Positions 11,086 to 23,384 of a DNA stretch of 64,000 nucleotides are shown here, piece by piece. Under the pieces are notes generated by a model. That model did no database searches, was not told the origin of the DNA, and saw only the letters and a list, made by a program, of their open reading frames with translations. Source of the stretch: Erinaceus europaeus (taxonomy: Eukaryota > Chordata > Mammalia > Eulipotyphla > Erinaceidae). Within the stretch, counting starts at the first letter, position 1, and every line of letters begins with the position of its first letter. The stretch covers positions 91,187,516 through 91,251,515 of the forward strand of contig NC_080171.1 of NCBI RefSeq assembly GCF_950295315.1. The letters run 5' to 3'. A program made the translations under genes and the position numbers.

Positions 11086-11520
11086 TGAGCAGGAGAGAGA
11101 GATGAAAGCACTGAACTTTCGTCATTTTGTTACTCTCTCACAAGGTACTGGCAATTGAACATAGGTTCTCAGGCATGTAAATGTGTGATATACCATTGGG
11201 TTGCTTCCCTAGCTCCCTTATGAATTCTTTTACAAAAGACTGACTCTCATGCATGCATGAAACTACTGAGTCATTTCCCTGGCTCAGTTATATTTTTTAT
11301 ATCTACATCTATCTCTGTCTTTCATATCTATCTACCTACAATTTGTCTGTCTACCTATCTATGTGGTGACAGAGAGATACCATAGCACTACTCCATTATC
11401 CAATGAGTTCCACTTGTTTTCTGTCTTTTGATGTATTGCTGGCAGTAGAACCCAAGGCATCACTTAAGGAAGCCATGCACTCTATCTGCTAAGAAATTTC
11501 TCAGACTCTATTAAGCCATT
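11085..11520 (-). mobile_element. Probable SINE type C remains, antisense, two fragments
   Basis: About 11090-11215 shows the type C order in reverse: a purine-rich gcaggagagagagatgaaag, then caattgaacataggttctca and gttgcttccctagctccc. About 11340-11515 repeats the pattern with tgctggcagtagaacccaag and ctatctgctaagaaatttct. Both are well diverged, so type assignment is tentative. Confidence 0.5.
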
Positions 11521-11545
11521 CTATTAAACATCACTGTTTAAACAA

Positions 11546-11625
11546 ACACCACCCTGAACACACCCGATGTCATCTGATCTCAGAAGCTAAGCAGGGTTGG
11601 GCCTGGTTAGTACTTGGATGGGAGA
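11546..11625 (+). pseudogene. 5S rRNA pseudogene fragment
   Basis: About 80 bases match the 5' two-thirds of vertebrate 5S rRNA. They include accaccctgaacacacccga, the internal control region agaagctaagcagggttggg, and cctggttagtacttggatgg. The last part of the gene is missing: homology stops at ggaga and is replaced by aaggagtagaatcag. The first 12 or so bases are also not recognisable. Several substitutions occur, for example cacacccgatgtcat. It is a dead partial copy; no A-tail or target duplication is clear. Confidence 0.93.
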
Positions 11626-12092
11626 AAGGAGTAGAATCAGACAGGGTTCATATACCATATTATTGAGCCTGAGCTGAAGGAAGAACTTTGCTCTTTTGGA
11701 AGCTTTCTATTTAGTTCTTTCTTTATTAGAGTGATTTTATAGGACCCCAGAATATGAAAAGAGGAAGGGATCTTGGCCTAGAGAGTGAGCAGGAGAGATC
11801 AATGAGGAGGTGGTCTGTCTAATACCATACTTGCTACATGACCTTTCCACAGAGCTTCTTACTTTTAACCAAAGTGTCTCAGATATACACCAAAGGCCAA
11901 GTCCTTTGGGATGAGGGGCAAAGAAGAACATTTTTAGCCTTCAGAGAGGTGATGACTGTGTTGGGAGGATTTTAAGAATATGACTTTGAAAAAAAAAAAG
12001 AATATGACTTTGAATTTAGGGGTAAATGTCTCCCTTTTTCTCACTCATATTTTTTTTTCAAGTGTGGTCAAGGAGGAGAAGGGACTAAGGTC

Positions 12093-12489
12093 CCCATGTG
12101 TTGGGCAGTATGCCAGTTCCCCCTGCTTAATCGCTGTGGTCTATTTACATAACCACTAGAACCAACCTGCCTGCAGGGCATTGGTTTAATCCCCGCTGGT
12201 TCATACTCTCTTTTTGCTCCGTCCCCACTCCTTTTCACACCCTGATTTCCACCTATCTCTTTTTGCTCCACCCTCTCTACGTCACATCCTGTTTCCACCC
12301 TACTTGACGAGTATATATACAGCTGCTCTTCTGTTTTAACACACTTGGAATTGCCTTCCGACTCTGAGAGTTTCATTCTCTCTCCTGCAAAGCTAGCCCG
12401 GCAATAAAGAGATACTGTTTCCCAGCTCATCCATGAGTCCCTGGTCATCTCTCTACCACCCGTGAAGCTAGCCCAGCCCAGCACCCATG
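12093..12489 (+). mobile_element. Solo LTR with perfect 6-bp target duplication (class II ERV-like)
   Basis: The LTR runs 12099-12483 (385 bp) from TGTTGGGC to CCCAGCA, a near-inverted terminal pair. It is flanked by cccatg at 12093-12098 and 12484-12489. Inside are a TATA-like gtatatatacagctgc near 12310 and an AATAAA in ggcaataaagagatac near 12401, followed by a U5-like stretch ending gtgaagctagcccagcccagca. A 6-bp duplication is usual for betaretrovirus-like (ERVK-type) integration. No internal region remains, so this is the product of LTR-LTR recombination. Confidence 0.92.
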
Positions 12490-13860
12490 AAGGAGTTGAA
12501 GAGTAAGATGAGGACCCAGGCTTAGCAAAGTCTCTGGGCTTTAGTATTTTTTCTTTTGGATATAGGAGATCACAAGATGTAAGACTCTAAAGAGAACATC
12601 AAAATAGAAGTATTTTATAGACAGTGTATGCAGGGCCAAGATAGCTTTGACTTGAACTCCAAATCTATTTTCACTTATCTTTGACTTACCCAGATGAACC
12701 TCAGTGTCCTCATCTGTGAAACAGAGGACATAACATAACTTGCCTCTAGGACTATTGAGAGGCATTAGTGAATTTGGTTATGTCACCACATAGGTAAGTG
12801 CAAATTTTATAAGAACATCTAGTGAAGAGCAAAAAGACACCTACATATCTTCTCATATTCTTTTTATCTTCTCACCATGCATTGACCTGCATTTGAAGAA
12901 TACATCTCCAAGTGAGGAGAGCCAATGAATGAGAGAAGAGAAGGGACAGACTGAATCAGTCCATAGCTTTCTAGGGTCTTCTGGCTAGACACTGTCCTGG
13001 GCAAAAAAGACACAAGGGAGTAATCTATAAACAATGCCTAACCTCCAAGAGTCAATTGCAAGGTAGCATTCAGAGAGGCTATAGAAAGATACCCCTTGGT
13101 CTCTTTATTCCCCCTGGATATTCTATTGACCCTCAAAAAGGAGTACAGCCCAAATCATACTCAACCAATTCCTTCTTTTTGAGTCCTCCTGCTGACTGCT
13201 CTCTCAAATCGAACATTTGGGGTCAACGAGACTTCTTCCCTTTCTCTTGCATTTATCATTGTACAGATTGTACTATCTCTCAGCTCTCCCACACCCAAGT
13301 CATACTCGTTTTTTTTTTGGCTCTGTTCAGGATTCTCCTCTTTCCTGGGATTTGTTTCATCTTTGTGAATACATCTCCTACTTCTGGGCTCACTTCTTCT
13401 GAACTCCTTTTTACACTATAGGACTACAATCTTCAAAGTATAACTCTGGTTATACTGCTCGTGGTCCCTTAATGCCATTCTCTTGCCTTTGTATGGCATT
13501 GAGAAGCTGCATTACCTAGTGCCAAACTCTCTCACTCTGCCTTCAGCCCCTCCTCCACTGGAGTCAAAAAACTGTTGTTTGTTCCCAGACCTACCTGGAA
13601 CCTCCTCCATCCCTAACCCACTCTGTTCCTTCTTCTGTGAATCCTCTCAGCCCCATCTCCTTCTGGATACACAAAACTTCCTTCCAAGTTCAAATCTTAG
13701 GAGACCTCTGTGGGCCTCACTGCCAGGCTTTCTGCAGTGTTACCCCAGAGCAGTTGAAATGGATTCTTTATCCCTATGGTATCTTCTGATCATTAAATTC
13801 AAGAAGGTTCAAGAAGGCCTCTAATGTAGTGCTTTCTTTCCTGACTTGGTCAAATAATCT
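12490..13860. other. Unique DNA with a possible MIR fragment
   Basis: 12690-12780 (cctcagtgtcctcatctgtg) resembles the 3' half of a MIR SINE on the plus strand. The 121-codon frame at 13056-13421 and the 113-codon frame at 13483-13824 lack recognisable domains and any splice or regulatory support. I do not call them genes. Confidence 0.45.
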
Positions 13861-13864
13861 AGAG

Positions 13865-14245
13865 TTTTCTTAAAATGTACTTATTTCTTAATAAGATGAG
13901 AGTGTCATGCAGTGCCAGTGATAAAATGTGGGACCTCCCGTTTGAGAGTTCAATTCTCTATCCACTGTACCACTTTAATCTGGGGACTTTTAAGAACCTT
14001 TGAGCTAAATATTTTTAAAGATATTTTTATTTTGTATTAGGATTTATTTCCTATGAGATAGAAAGAATCTTGGGGGTAAATAAAAATAAAAGAGCTTGGG
14101 GAGACAGAGAAAGAGAAAAGAAAGTGAAGAAGACTCAGGAGGAGGATGAGAATGAAGAGAAAGAGGAGGAGAAGGAGGAAGAGGAAGAGAGACTAGAGCA
14201 GCACTTGGATGCATGTAGCCCCTACAATCAAACTGAAGACCTTGG
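13865..14245 (-). mobile_element. Diverged SINE remains, one with an expanded purine tract
   Basis: 13865-13990 reads like an antisense SINE 5' part (gtgggacctcccgtttgaga, then atccactgtaccactttaat). 14025-14245 starts T-rich and carries a purine run (14095-14200) of gaagagaaagaggaggagaa type before a SINE-like ending. The Glu/Lys-rich frame over it is a simple-sequence artefact. Confidence 0.45.
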
Positions 14246-14649
14246 GAATGCAAATTCTGCATCTATCACTTTAGTTGTGTCCCTGGTTGTAAAGCAACAA
14301 TTTTTATCTCTTTTGGGGTTGGTTAAAGCCTCTGATGGGTGTCTGAGATTGGATCCCTTGGAGTAAATGAGATGTAAAGTTGAGAGAGGGAATTAAAGAG
14401 GATATATATCCTTGGCCATTTGCTGTTTGGATGTGGCACTAAAATGTGGAAAATGAGGCTCCCTGTGGTATTTGTGGATGGACATAAAAACAGTCCTTTG
14501 TTTTCTTTGGCCACTGCTTGGCTGACCCAGGTGATGGCCACTGTGTATAATGGTTATTGTGTAGCATCTGCTCCTCATTTAGCAGGGCCATCAGAGCAGC
14601 TGGATGGGCAGCTGAGCTGGCTTGGTATGTCAGTGAGATACAGCTTTAG

Positions 14650-14742
14650 AAACCCCACAAATTTGGTGGTCCACAGGATGGGGGCACATTGCCTAAATTT
14701 TCCTTGACCCATGAAACAGAACCTCTAATTCAGGTACTGTGA
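14650..14742. repeat. Left arm of an old inverted repeat
   Basis: This arm (ggtccacaggatgggggcac through cctctaattcaggtactgtg) matches the reverse complement of 15174-15262 with roughly one difference in seven. The arms are about 430 bp apart. The loop DNA shows no gene. The pair may be two copies of one ancient repeat in opposite orientation, or the ends of a foldback element. Confidence 0.75.
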
Positions 14743-15016
14743 AAGTCCACTGAGGACTTCCTAGAGTTTCCTGGGTGGGTTTGGAGGCTGTAATCCCATG
14801 GAGTAGCCCCTGGCTCTACTATGCATTAGTTCTGCACCATGAGGATCTATATGGGATATTTTTCAAACTCCAAGCCCCATTTCTCCAAGCCCCACCTCAC
14901 TTCTCACACAAAACACCTGTATTCCAGTTTGTAAAGATGTAGGAGGTAACTAGAGCTGGAGTAGTATCATATGTATGCTTCATTCTTAAAATAACCCTTC
15001 TCTGTTATGTACTGTA

Positions 15017-15473
15017 ATTGTTAATTTTATTTATCAACCTGATTGGGTCAGAGGATGTCTGGATAGGTGGTAAAACATAATTTTCTGCAAGTTTCTATGA
15101 GTGTGGTGCTCTGGAAGAAAGAACGACACCCTAGCCAACCTGGAGGTTGGGTGTCCTCAAAGGGTTTTAGACTTCCACAGTACCTGAATTAGAGATTCTG
15201 TTACATGGGTCAGGGAAAATTTGGACAGTGTGCCCCCATCCTGGGGACCACAAATCTCTGGGATTGCTAAGAGCCTGAATAGAATGTGAATGTAGAGATA
15301 GGGTGAATTCTCCTGCTTGAACTGAGAACTCTCCTTTCTCCTTCCCTAAGACCTGGGTGTTCCTGGTTCTTAGGTTTTTGGACTTGGGACATAATTTCCA
15401 CCATGGCCTTCCCATCCCCAAACATCTATATTTCTCAGGCCTCTGACTTAAACTGAATTATACCACTTTCTTT
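15017..15473 (+). mobile_element. Ancient interspersed repeat (part 1), split by a SINE
   Basis: Text such as gttaattttatttatcaacc, gattgggtcagaggatgtct and gggtgttcctggttcttagg matches a repeat I know from many placental genomes, whose class I cannot name with certainty. It resumes at 15764-15925 (cctattggttcaacccattg) after the SINE at 15474. A second copy is split by the nest at 32.5-35.5 kb. The right arm of the inverted repeat (15174-15262) lies inside it. Confidence 0.6.
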
Positions 15474-15763
15474 CTTTTTTATTTTCCCTTTTGTTGCCCT
15501 TGTTGTTTTTAATTGTGGTTGTATTTATTATTGTTGTTGTTATTGATGTCGTCATCGTTGTTGGATAGGGCAGAGAGAAATGGATTGAGGAAGGGAAGAC
15601 AGAAAGGGGGAGAGAAAGACAGACACCTGCAGACCTGCTTCACTGCTTGTGAAGGGACGCCCCTGCAGGTGGGGAGCCGGGGGCTCAAACCGGGATCCTT
15701 ACTCCAGTCCTTGCACTTCACGCTACATGTGCTTAACCAGCTACACTACCACCCGACTCCCAA
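15474..15763 (-). mobile_element. SINE type A, antisense
   Basis: It reads in reverse from a T-rich tail and ttttcccttttgttgccctt through ccctgcaggtggggagccgg to the 5' end ctaccacccgactcccaaac. The flanks ccacttt and ccactt suggest a short target duplication. It splits the ancient repeat. Confidence 0.92.
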
Positions 15764-15925
15764 ACCACTTGTTTTCTTGATCCTACAACCTGAAAATGGT
15801 AGTTCATGAGATGGCTTAGATTCTAAAAATATAGGATACAATTTTTTAAATAAATCTCCTTTTAGTTGTGTACATACCCTATTGGTTCAACCCATTGACT
15901 GTCTTTCTCCATAGGTTTACCAGGT

Positions 15926-16565
15926 TTATGCACCCTTATATTAGTTCCCATTGGCTGTTGGGAAGTTGTGAGGAGCCTCACAATTTCCCAACAAATGGCT
16001 ACCACAACGAAGTGCAGTGATCTAGGTCCCAGTAACAGAAATGTATTCTTTCACAATTTTAAAAGCTTGAATCCCAAATTAAATGTAGGCAGGTCCACTC
16101 TTACTCCAAAGCTCTTTAGAAGAGGATCTCTTTCTTGAGATCTTGAGATCTTGAGATCTTCCAGTTTTGGTAGTCTTGAGTGTTACTTGGCTTGTAGAAG
16201 CACCATTATAGCTTCTGTCTCTGTGGCCCTCTTCCCTCTGTGTTTTTGTTATTTTCCTTATGTCTCCATTTTCCTTTCTTATAAGGACAGTAGTCATATT
16301 GAATGATATATATATATATCAATTATAATATCACTTCAGATATTTACAAATAACATAATAGGTATCAAGAGTTAGGACTTCAAAGGCTCTTTGGGAGAAT
16401 ACACATGGTAATCTTCTTTTCTGATACCATTCTACTTCCTCTCCTTATCCACTGGGAATGTCCCTCAAACTCCACATACTTTTTATAGAACATGGTAGTC
16501 CTGATGGTCACCTAGAGTCCATATCTATTCTTAGTTACATCACTGAGATAATTACAGCTTGTCAA
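15926..16565. other. Unique DNA with a small tandem repeat
   Basis: At 16134-16160 the 8-mer cttgagat is repeated about three and a half times. A short (ta)n run lies at 16308-16318. No gene is seen. Confidence 0.5.
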
Positions 16566-16819
16566 TCAACAGGGCATATCTTTTTTTTTCTGACCAATTT
16601 TATTTTTATTTTATTTTAATTTTTTATTTTTACATTTCACAGTAAATACAATAGTTTGTACATCTATAACATTTCCCAGTTTTCCATATAACAATATAAC
16701 CCCCTGCTAGGTCCTCTGTCTTCCGTTTTGGACCTGTGTTCTCCCCACTCACCCTGCACCCAACCCAGAGTCTTTTACTTTGGTGTAATACACCAACTAC
16801 AGTTCAGGTTCTACTTGGG

Positions 16820-18690
16820 TTTTCTCCTCTGATCTTGTTTTTCAACAAGTGAGATCATCCCATATTCAACCTTCTGTTTCTGACTTATTTCACTTAACAT
16901 GGATTTTTCAAGGTCCATCCAAGATCGGCTGAAAATGGTGAAGTCACCATTTTTAATAGCTGAGTAGTATTCCATTGTGTATATAGATCACAACTTGCTC
17001 AGCCACTCATCTGTTGTTGGACATATGGGTTGCTTCCAGGTTTTGGCTATTACAAATTGTGCTGCTTAGAACATATGTGTACACAGATCTTTTTACATGG
17101 GTTTGTTGGGTTCCTTAGGATATATCCCCAGGAGAGGAATTACAAGATCATAGGGTAGGTCCATTTCTAGCCTTCTGAGAGTTCTCCAGACTGTTCTCCA
17201 CAGATGTTGGACCAATCGACATTCCCACCAAGAGGACTGACATTCTCACAGGGGTGAAGTGGTTGTCTTTATTTGAATTTCTCTGACAATCAAAGACTTG
17301 GTGCATTTTTTCATGTGTTTCTTGGCCTTTTGATCTCTTCTGTGGTGAATATTCTGTCCATGTCCTCTCCCCATTTTTGGATGAGGGTATTTGTTTTCTT
17401 GTGGTTGAGTTTGGCAAGCTCTTTATATATTTTGGTTATTAAATTATTGTCTGATGTATGGCATGTAAAGATCTTCTCCCATTCTGTGAGGGGTCTCTTG
17501 GTTTGGGTAGTGGTTTCTTTTGCTGTGAAGAAGTTTTTTAATTTGACAAAGTCCCATAGGTTTAGTCTTCTTTGTAATTGGATTCTTTTCATTGAAGATG
17601 CCTTTAAAATTTATGCAGAAAAGAATTCTGCCAATATTTTCCTCTAAGTATCTGATAGTTTCTGGTCTAACATTCAAGTCCTTGATCCACTCGGAATTTA
17701 CTTTTGTATTTGGTGAAATATAGTGGTTAAGTTCCATTCTTCTGCATATTTCAACCCATTTTTTTTCAACACCATTTGTCAAAGAGACTCTACTTTCCCC
17801 ATTTAATAGTCTGGGCAGCTTTATCAAAGATTAGATGTCCGTAGGTGTGGTGGCTTACTTCTGGGCTTTCAATTCTATCCCACTGGTCAGTTTGTCTATT
17901 CCTGTTATAGTACCAAGCAGTTTTGATGACAATGGCCCTATGATACAATTTGAGATCTGGGAGTGTGGTGCCTCTGGTTCTGTTCTTTCTTCTCAATATT
18001 GTTTTGGCAATTCTAGGTCTTTTCTGGTCCTAGATAAATATTTGTAGCATTTGTTCTATTCTCCTAAAAAATGTTCTTAGGATCTTGATGGGGATAGCAT
18101 TAAATTTGTATATGGCTCTGAGTAGTATATTCATTTTGATGATGTTCATTCTTCCAACCCAGGAACATGTTCCAAAGAAGTTCCACTTCTTTGTGTCTTT
18201 TTCAATTTCTTTGAGTAGTGACTCATAATTTTCAATATACAAGTCTTTCACTTCTTTGGTTAGGTTTATTCCTAGATATTTTATTGTTTTTGTTGCTAAA
18301 GTAAAGAATCGATTTCTGAATTTAATCTTCTTCTAACTTAGAGTTTGCATAGAGGAATGCCACTGACTTTTGAATGTTAATTTTGTAGTCTGACACTTTA
18401 CTGTATTGCCTGATGATTTACAAAAGCTTTTTGCTGGATTCCTTAGGTTTTTCTATGTATACTATCATGTCATCTGCAAATAAGGAGAGTTCAGCTTCTT
18501 TTCTTCCAATCTGTATGCCTTTAATTTCTTGCTCCTGCCTGATTGGTATGGCAAGAACTTCCAACACTATGTTGAATAATAATGGTGATAGTTGGCAGCC
18601 CTGCCTAGTACCTGATCTGAGGGGAAATGCTTCCAGTTTTTCACCACTGAGTATGACATATGCTGTAGGTTTGCTATAGATAGAATCCAC
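16820..18690 (-). pseudogene. L1 ORF2 remnant: reverse transcriptase and C-terminal region
   Basis: The minus-strand frame at 18418-18690 holds the RT palm signature FADDM, preceded by [15 protein letters not shown]. Later frames (17444-17827, 17311-17592) carry the [21 protein letters not shown] and HRMGEDL C-terminal blocks. Frame changes and stops occur throughout. In an intact L1 this protein nicks target DNA and copies L1 RNA. Here it cannot be made. Confidence 0.9.
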
Positions 18691-18926
18691 TATCTAGAGG
18701 AATATCTATCATGTAAGATATGAGAATGGCTGTTCCTGCCCCTTTTTTGTGGGCCATTGGCTTGTATGATAGTTTTCCATCCTTTCACTTTAAGTCTGTG
18801 TTTGTCTTGTTGAGTTGGGTGGGTTTCCTGTAGACAGCATATTGTTGAGTTGTGTTTTCTGTTCCATGTTCTTACTCTGTGCCTTTTAATAAGTGAATTC
18901 AGGCCATTGACATTTATTGATATCAA
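18690..18926 (-). pseudogene. L1 ORF2 remnant: N-terminal endonuclease fragment
   Basis: The frame starts MISINVNGLNSLIKRHRV and includes CCLQETHPTQQDKHRLKVKG, the first part of the apurinic-like endonuclease fold with its catalytic Glu in QET. It stops after about 70 residues and abuts RT sequence, so the rest of the endonuclease and the N-terminal RT (roughly 550 codons in a normal L1) are missing. Confidence 0.88.
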
Positions 18927-19004
18927 AGATTGACATCATTTAACATCATTCTTGTAGATTTTTGAGTGTCCTGATAGATGGCATGTTTATGGTGGTCTGA
19001 TGGT

Positions 19005-19950
19005 TTATAGGAGTCCTTTCAGAACTTCTTTCAGGGCGGGTTTGGTGATAGTTGATTCTTTCAACTGTTGCTTATCTGAGAAGGTTTTGATGCCTCCATC
19101 TAGTCTGAATGACAGTCTAGCAGGATACAGTAGTCTTGGTTGAAAGCCTTTCTCATTGAGCACTGGATAGATATCTTGCCATTCTCTTCTGGCCTGTAGT
19201 GTTTGTGTGGAGAAGTCTGCTGCTAATCTTATGGGTTTTCCTCTGTAGGTGAATCTTTGTTTTTCTCTGGCAGCCTTCAGGATACTTTTTTTATCCTTAT
19301 TCCTTTCCATTCTAAATATGATGTGTCTTGGTGTCTTTAAATCTGTGTTAATTCTGTTTGGTACCCTCTGGGCATCTTGAACCTTTTTGTCTTTTATGTT
19401 GTCTAGACTAGAGAAGTTGTCAGCTAATATGTCCTGAAGAATACTTTTTTCCTTTCCCTCTCCTTCTTCCTCTGGTAAGCCAATAATGTGTATAATTCAT
19501 CCTTGATTTTGCTAATTCTGTCTTTAGCCTCATTTATTCTATACTATTCTCTCTCCCCTCTACTGTTTTCTGGAGTTCATCTATTTTGTTACCATGTTCT
19601 GATACTGTTTTAGCTTGTTCAACTAGTTGTGTTCTTAGCTCAGCTATTTCAATTTTCACCTCTCTAATAACCTTGAGATAATTAGAATTTTCTTACAGAG
19701 TCTCATTTGTTGTTTCTGGATTTCTGATAACAATTCTTTCAAGCTCTTTACTCATTCTTGTGAATGTTTCCTTAACTAGTGTTTGGATGTTGACCTCGTT
19801 ATTCTGTGCTTCAACCTTTGGCGGGTTTTAGTTGGACTCTTGTCCTGGTTTATTTCTCCAATATGTCTTCTTGTTGGCTTAACCATTCTATATAGTATGT
19901 TATGAGGTCCCTCTTTCAGTACATTTCAAATTACTGATCTCTCTGGCCTG
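19005..19950 (-). pseudogene. L1 ORF1 remnant (RNA-binding protein)
   Basis: The minus-strand frame 19005-19310 encodes a typical ORF1 C-terminal end (KAAREKQRFTYRGKPIRLAA, then WQDIYPVLNEKGFQPRLLYP). Upstream coding (about 19310-19950) corresponds to the RNA-recognition and coiled-coil parts but is broken by frameshifts. In active L1 the protein forms trimers on L1 RNA. Confidence 0.85.
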
Positions 19951-19965
19951 AATTGACTTGTGTCT

Positions 19966-20245
19966 AAGGTTCACAGTTGGAAGTCAGGCTGTAGCACAGT
20001 GGGTTGCACAGGTGGTGCAAGAGCAAGTACTGGCATGAGGATCCCAGTTTGAGACCGCAGATCCCCACCTGCAGGGGAGTCACTTCACAGGCAGTGAAGC
20101 CAGTCTGCAGGTGTCTTTCTCTCCCCCTCTCTGTCTCCCCTCCTCTCTCCATTTCTCTCTGTCTTATCCAACAACAAGTACAAGGAAAACAAAAGGGAAT
20201 AAATAAATAAATAAAATATATTTTTTAAAAAAGGTTCACAGTTGT
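19966..20245 (+). mobile_element. SINE type A inside the L1, with 14-bp target duplication
   Basis: The flanks aaggttcacagttg occur on both sides (about 19967-19980 and 20232-20245). The body starts gaagtcaggctgtagcacag and ends with the aaaagggaataaataaataa tail. It inserted into the L1 after the L1 had landed. Confidence 0.92.
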
Positions 20246-21108
20246 GGAAATTGACAGTTGTTTCTATATTATTTGAATCCCTGAGTTGGAGCACAGTGGC
20301 TTAAAAACCTTTTTTGTTCTTTTTCTTCCTTGTAGGCTATGGGAGCCTGAGGGCTTTTAAACTATATGTTGGCTTTATAGCTTAATCCCTCACTGATGAC
20401 CAAGAGATAAAGCATGGTGGGGGAGAGATAGCATAGTGGTTATGCAAAGAGACTCTCACACCCCAAGGATCCAAAGCTCCCAGCTCAATTCAGCTTCTCT
20501 ACCAAGCCTGGCAGCACTGCTAGACCCTGTGCATTTCTAAACAGGTTTCATTTATAGTCTGTAGGTTCTGAGGCAACTATTCACTATGTTCTCATCAGAG
20601 CAATGTGCAAAGGCTCCCACCACACAGCCCCACTGCTGGGCCACCAAGGTATAAATCTTCTCCTGAGTTTCTTCGTTAGTTCTCTGTCTCCTGGTGTCAG
20701 CACAGGGCCTCCCTCCTGCTGAGGACAGTTACATCCTCTGAGGACAGTAGCAATGGAGACTTACAGTTGCATTTGGTGAGTCTTAGAGGAATCCTCTCCT
20801 CCCTTCAGCTGTCTTTTTGTTGATGATACACACTGGAGGTGGTGCCTCAACTGGTAAACTGTGGACTGTTACCAGCTACTTAATCTCTCCCTAGGCTACT
20901 CTCTGTCCAAAACCCACATGTATTTGCACTCACTGATGATTCAGTGGTTCCTGAACTTGTTCTAGTCCTGCCCTGTTGTGGTCCCAGAAGATCGCCTTTG
21001 ATATTCCTAGTTGACCTGGGATAGGAGAGGAGAGAATCACAGCTGCTACTGCTCTGTTGACCCGGCCTCAACAGGGCATACCTTTCTTAAGAGCTACACT
21101 CTTTTTCC

Positions 21109-21487
21109 TTTTCCATTATATATATTTTTTCTTTAAGTCTCATTTATTTCATTTTTTTGCCTCCAGGGTTATTTCTGGGGCTCAGTGCCTACACCATGAA
21201 TCCACTGCTCCTGGAGGCCACTTTTTCCCCCTTTTGATGCCCTTGTTGTTGTAGCCTTGTTTTGGTTATTATTGTTGTTGTTGATGTCATTTGGTGTTGG
21301 ATAGGACAGAGAGAAATGTAGAGAGGAGGGGAAGACAGAGAGGGGGAGAGAAAGATACCTGCAGACCTGCTTCACCGCCTCCCCTGCAGGTGGGGAGCTG
21401 GGGACTTGAACTGGGATCCTTACACCAGTCCTTGCACTTTGTGCTTAACCTGCTTCACTACTGCCCAAATCCCATTTTCCATTATAT
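21109..21487 (-). mobile_element. SINE type A (long form), antisense, 13-bp target duplication
   Basis: ttttccattatat appears at 21109-21121 and 21475-21487. Between them is an antisense long-form type A SINE. Its 3' end (gcctccagggttatttctgg) is to the left and its 5' end (cttcactactgcccaaatcc) to the right. Confidence 0.92.
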
Positions 21488-21675
21488 TTAGAATACAAAC
21501 ATGGTCATGCTGTATATACATTATTATTGTTATAAACCTTTATTAAAAATATTTTGTAATAACTCTTGTAAAATTTTCCATGTCAACAAGTATACTTTTG
21601 TGGTACACTTGTAGGGCCACATAGTACTTCATGTATATCTCTCCAATAATTTTTCTAACCAGTTACCAATTGTTG

Positions 21676-21795
21676 GGCTTCTTCTTCTTCTTCTTCTTCT
21701 TCTTCTTCTTCTTCTTCTTCTTCTTCTTCTTCTTCTCTTCCTCCTCCTTTTTCTTTTCCTCCTCATCCTCCTCCTTCTCTTTCTCCTCCTTTTTA
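21676..21795. repeat. (ttc)n microsatellite with decayed C/T continuation
   Basis: About 20 perfect ttc units (21678-21736) are followed by imperfect ttcctcctcc-type sequence. On the opposite strand it is a GAA repeat. The poly-Phe, poly-Lys and poly-Arg frames are artefacts. Confidence 0.95.
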
Positions 21796-21799
21796 AATA

Positions 21800-22600
21800 A
21801 AAATAAACTAGGGCACCATGTTGGCATATGCTGTATTGAACTTGGTTTCTTCCACATATATGTCTGGTGCTCCACATAATGCATCATACCACCAGCTGCT
21901 GCTTCTACCATCTCACCAGCTTCCCATGATTGAATTGTTGTCATGAACACTCTGGCATGCCTGAGTTTTGGAATTCAGTGATTTCCCTCAATGGACTTTA
22001 TCTCAGCACACATTCTTTCTATGAACAGGAGGTACATGCTTTGCCAAGCCAGCAAAATAATTGCAGTCAGAGCTAAAGATGGGGCCAAGTCCCTGACACA
22101 GCATCTTGTGCTGTCCATTAATAGAGATGGATATTGCTCTGATGCCTTGAACCTGCAGGCCTGTCTAATTCTAGAAGGAAATAGATGGAGCCAATCCTGG
22201 AGTCAGTGTTTGGAAACATACAACAAAAGGGAAGCTTTATTAACACTGGAAATGTACTCTGAGCTCAGGCTTCCTTTTCAAAACTCAACTTGTTCATCTC
22301 ACAGCTCAGTGAACTGTTAATGTCACATATATCTTTTGTTCCAGCTATGAATCCAGTTACTCCAAGCTTCTACTAACTGCAGACAGATTAGGTTTAGTTT
22401 TTCCAGGGAGGAGAGAGAGAGAGAGAGAAAGAGAACAAGAAGAAATCTGTGTAGATGGTCTCACCAGGGCTAATGGTCAGAGGGTGTATGTTGGCATTTT
22501 GATCCATGTGGTTTCAGATGCCTCCACCTCCTCATGATATGACTGTGAACTTCAGACCTATTTTCCTATATTGACGAAGATTTCCTCTCAATTAATTCTT
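21800..22600. other. Mostly unique DNA; possible SINE remnant at the left
   Basis: About 21797-21900 may be an old antisense SINE whose tail grew into the ttc tract. A (ga)n run lies at 22411-22430. No gene is seen. Confidence 0.4.
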
Positions 22601-22603
22601 GGC

Positions 22604-23319
<716 letters not shown>

Positions 23320-23384
23320 GACTATGGTTACTGCCTGTGTGCTTGGAGAGAAGCTAAGACCATTGCAATTTCGTATTCCTTCCT

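Larger units (their letters stand above)
16566..21080 (-). mobile_element. L1 LINE, antisense, both ends present, 13-bp target duplication, internally deleted
   Basis: The duplication tcaacagggcata lies at 16566-16578 and 21068-21080. Between them, read on the minus strand, are a GC-richer 5' UTR (about 21067-19960), ORF1 (about 19950-19000), a short spacer, the N terminus of ORF2 endonuclease, reverse transcriptase remains, the ORF2 C terminus, a 3' UTR (about 16820-16600) and an A-rich tail. Stops and frameshifts disable it. The element is only about 4.5 kb, including a 250-bp SINE, because ORF2 carries a large internal deletion near 18690. Confidence 0.93.

Noticed and set aside
17148..17827. 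Open frames on the plus strand in the L1 (for example 124 codons from 17273)
   Set aside because: They are on the strand opposite to L1 ORF2 and are shadows of it.
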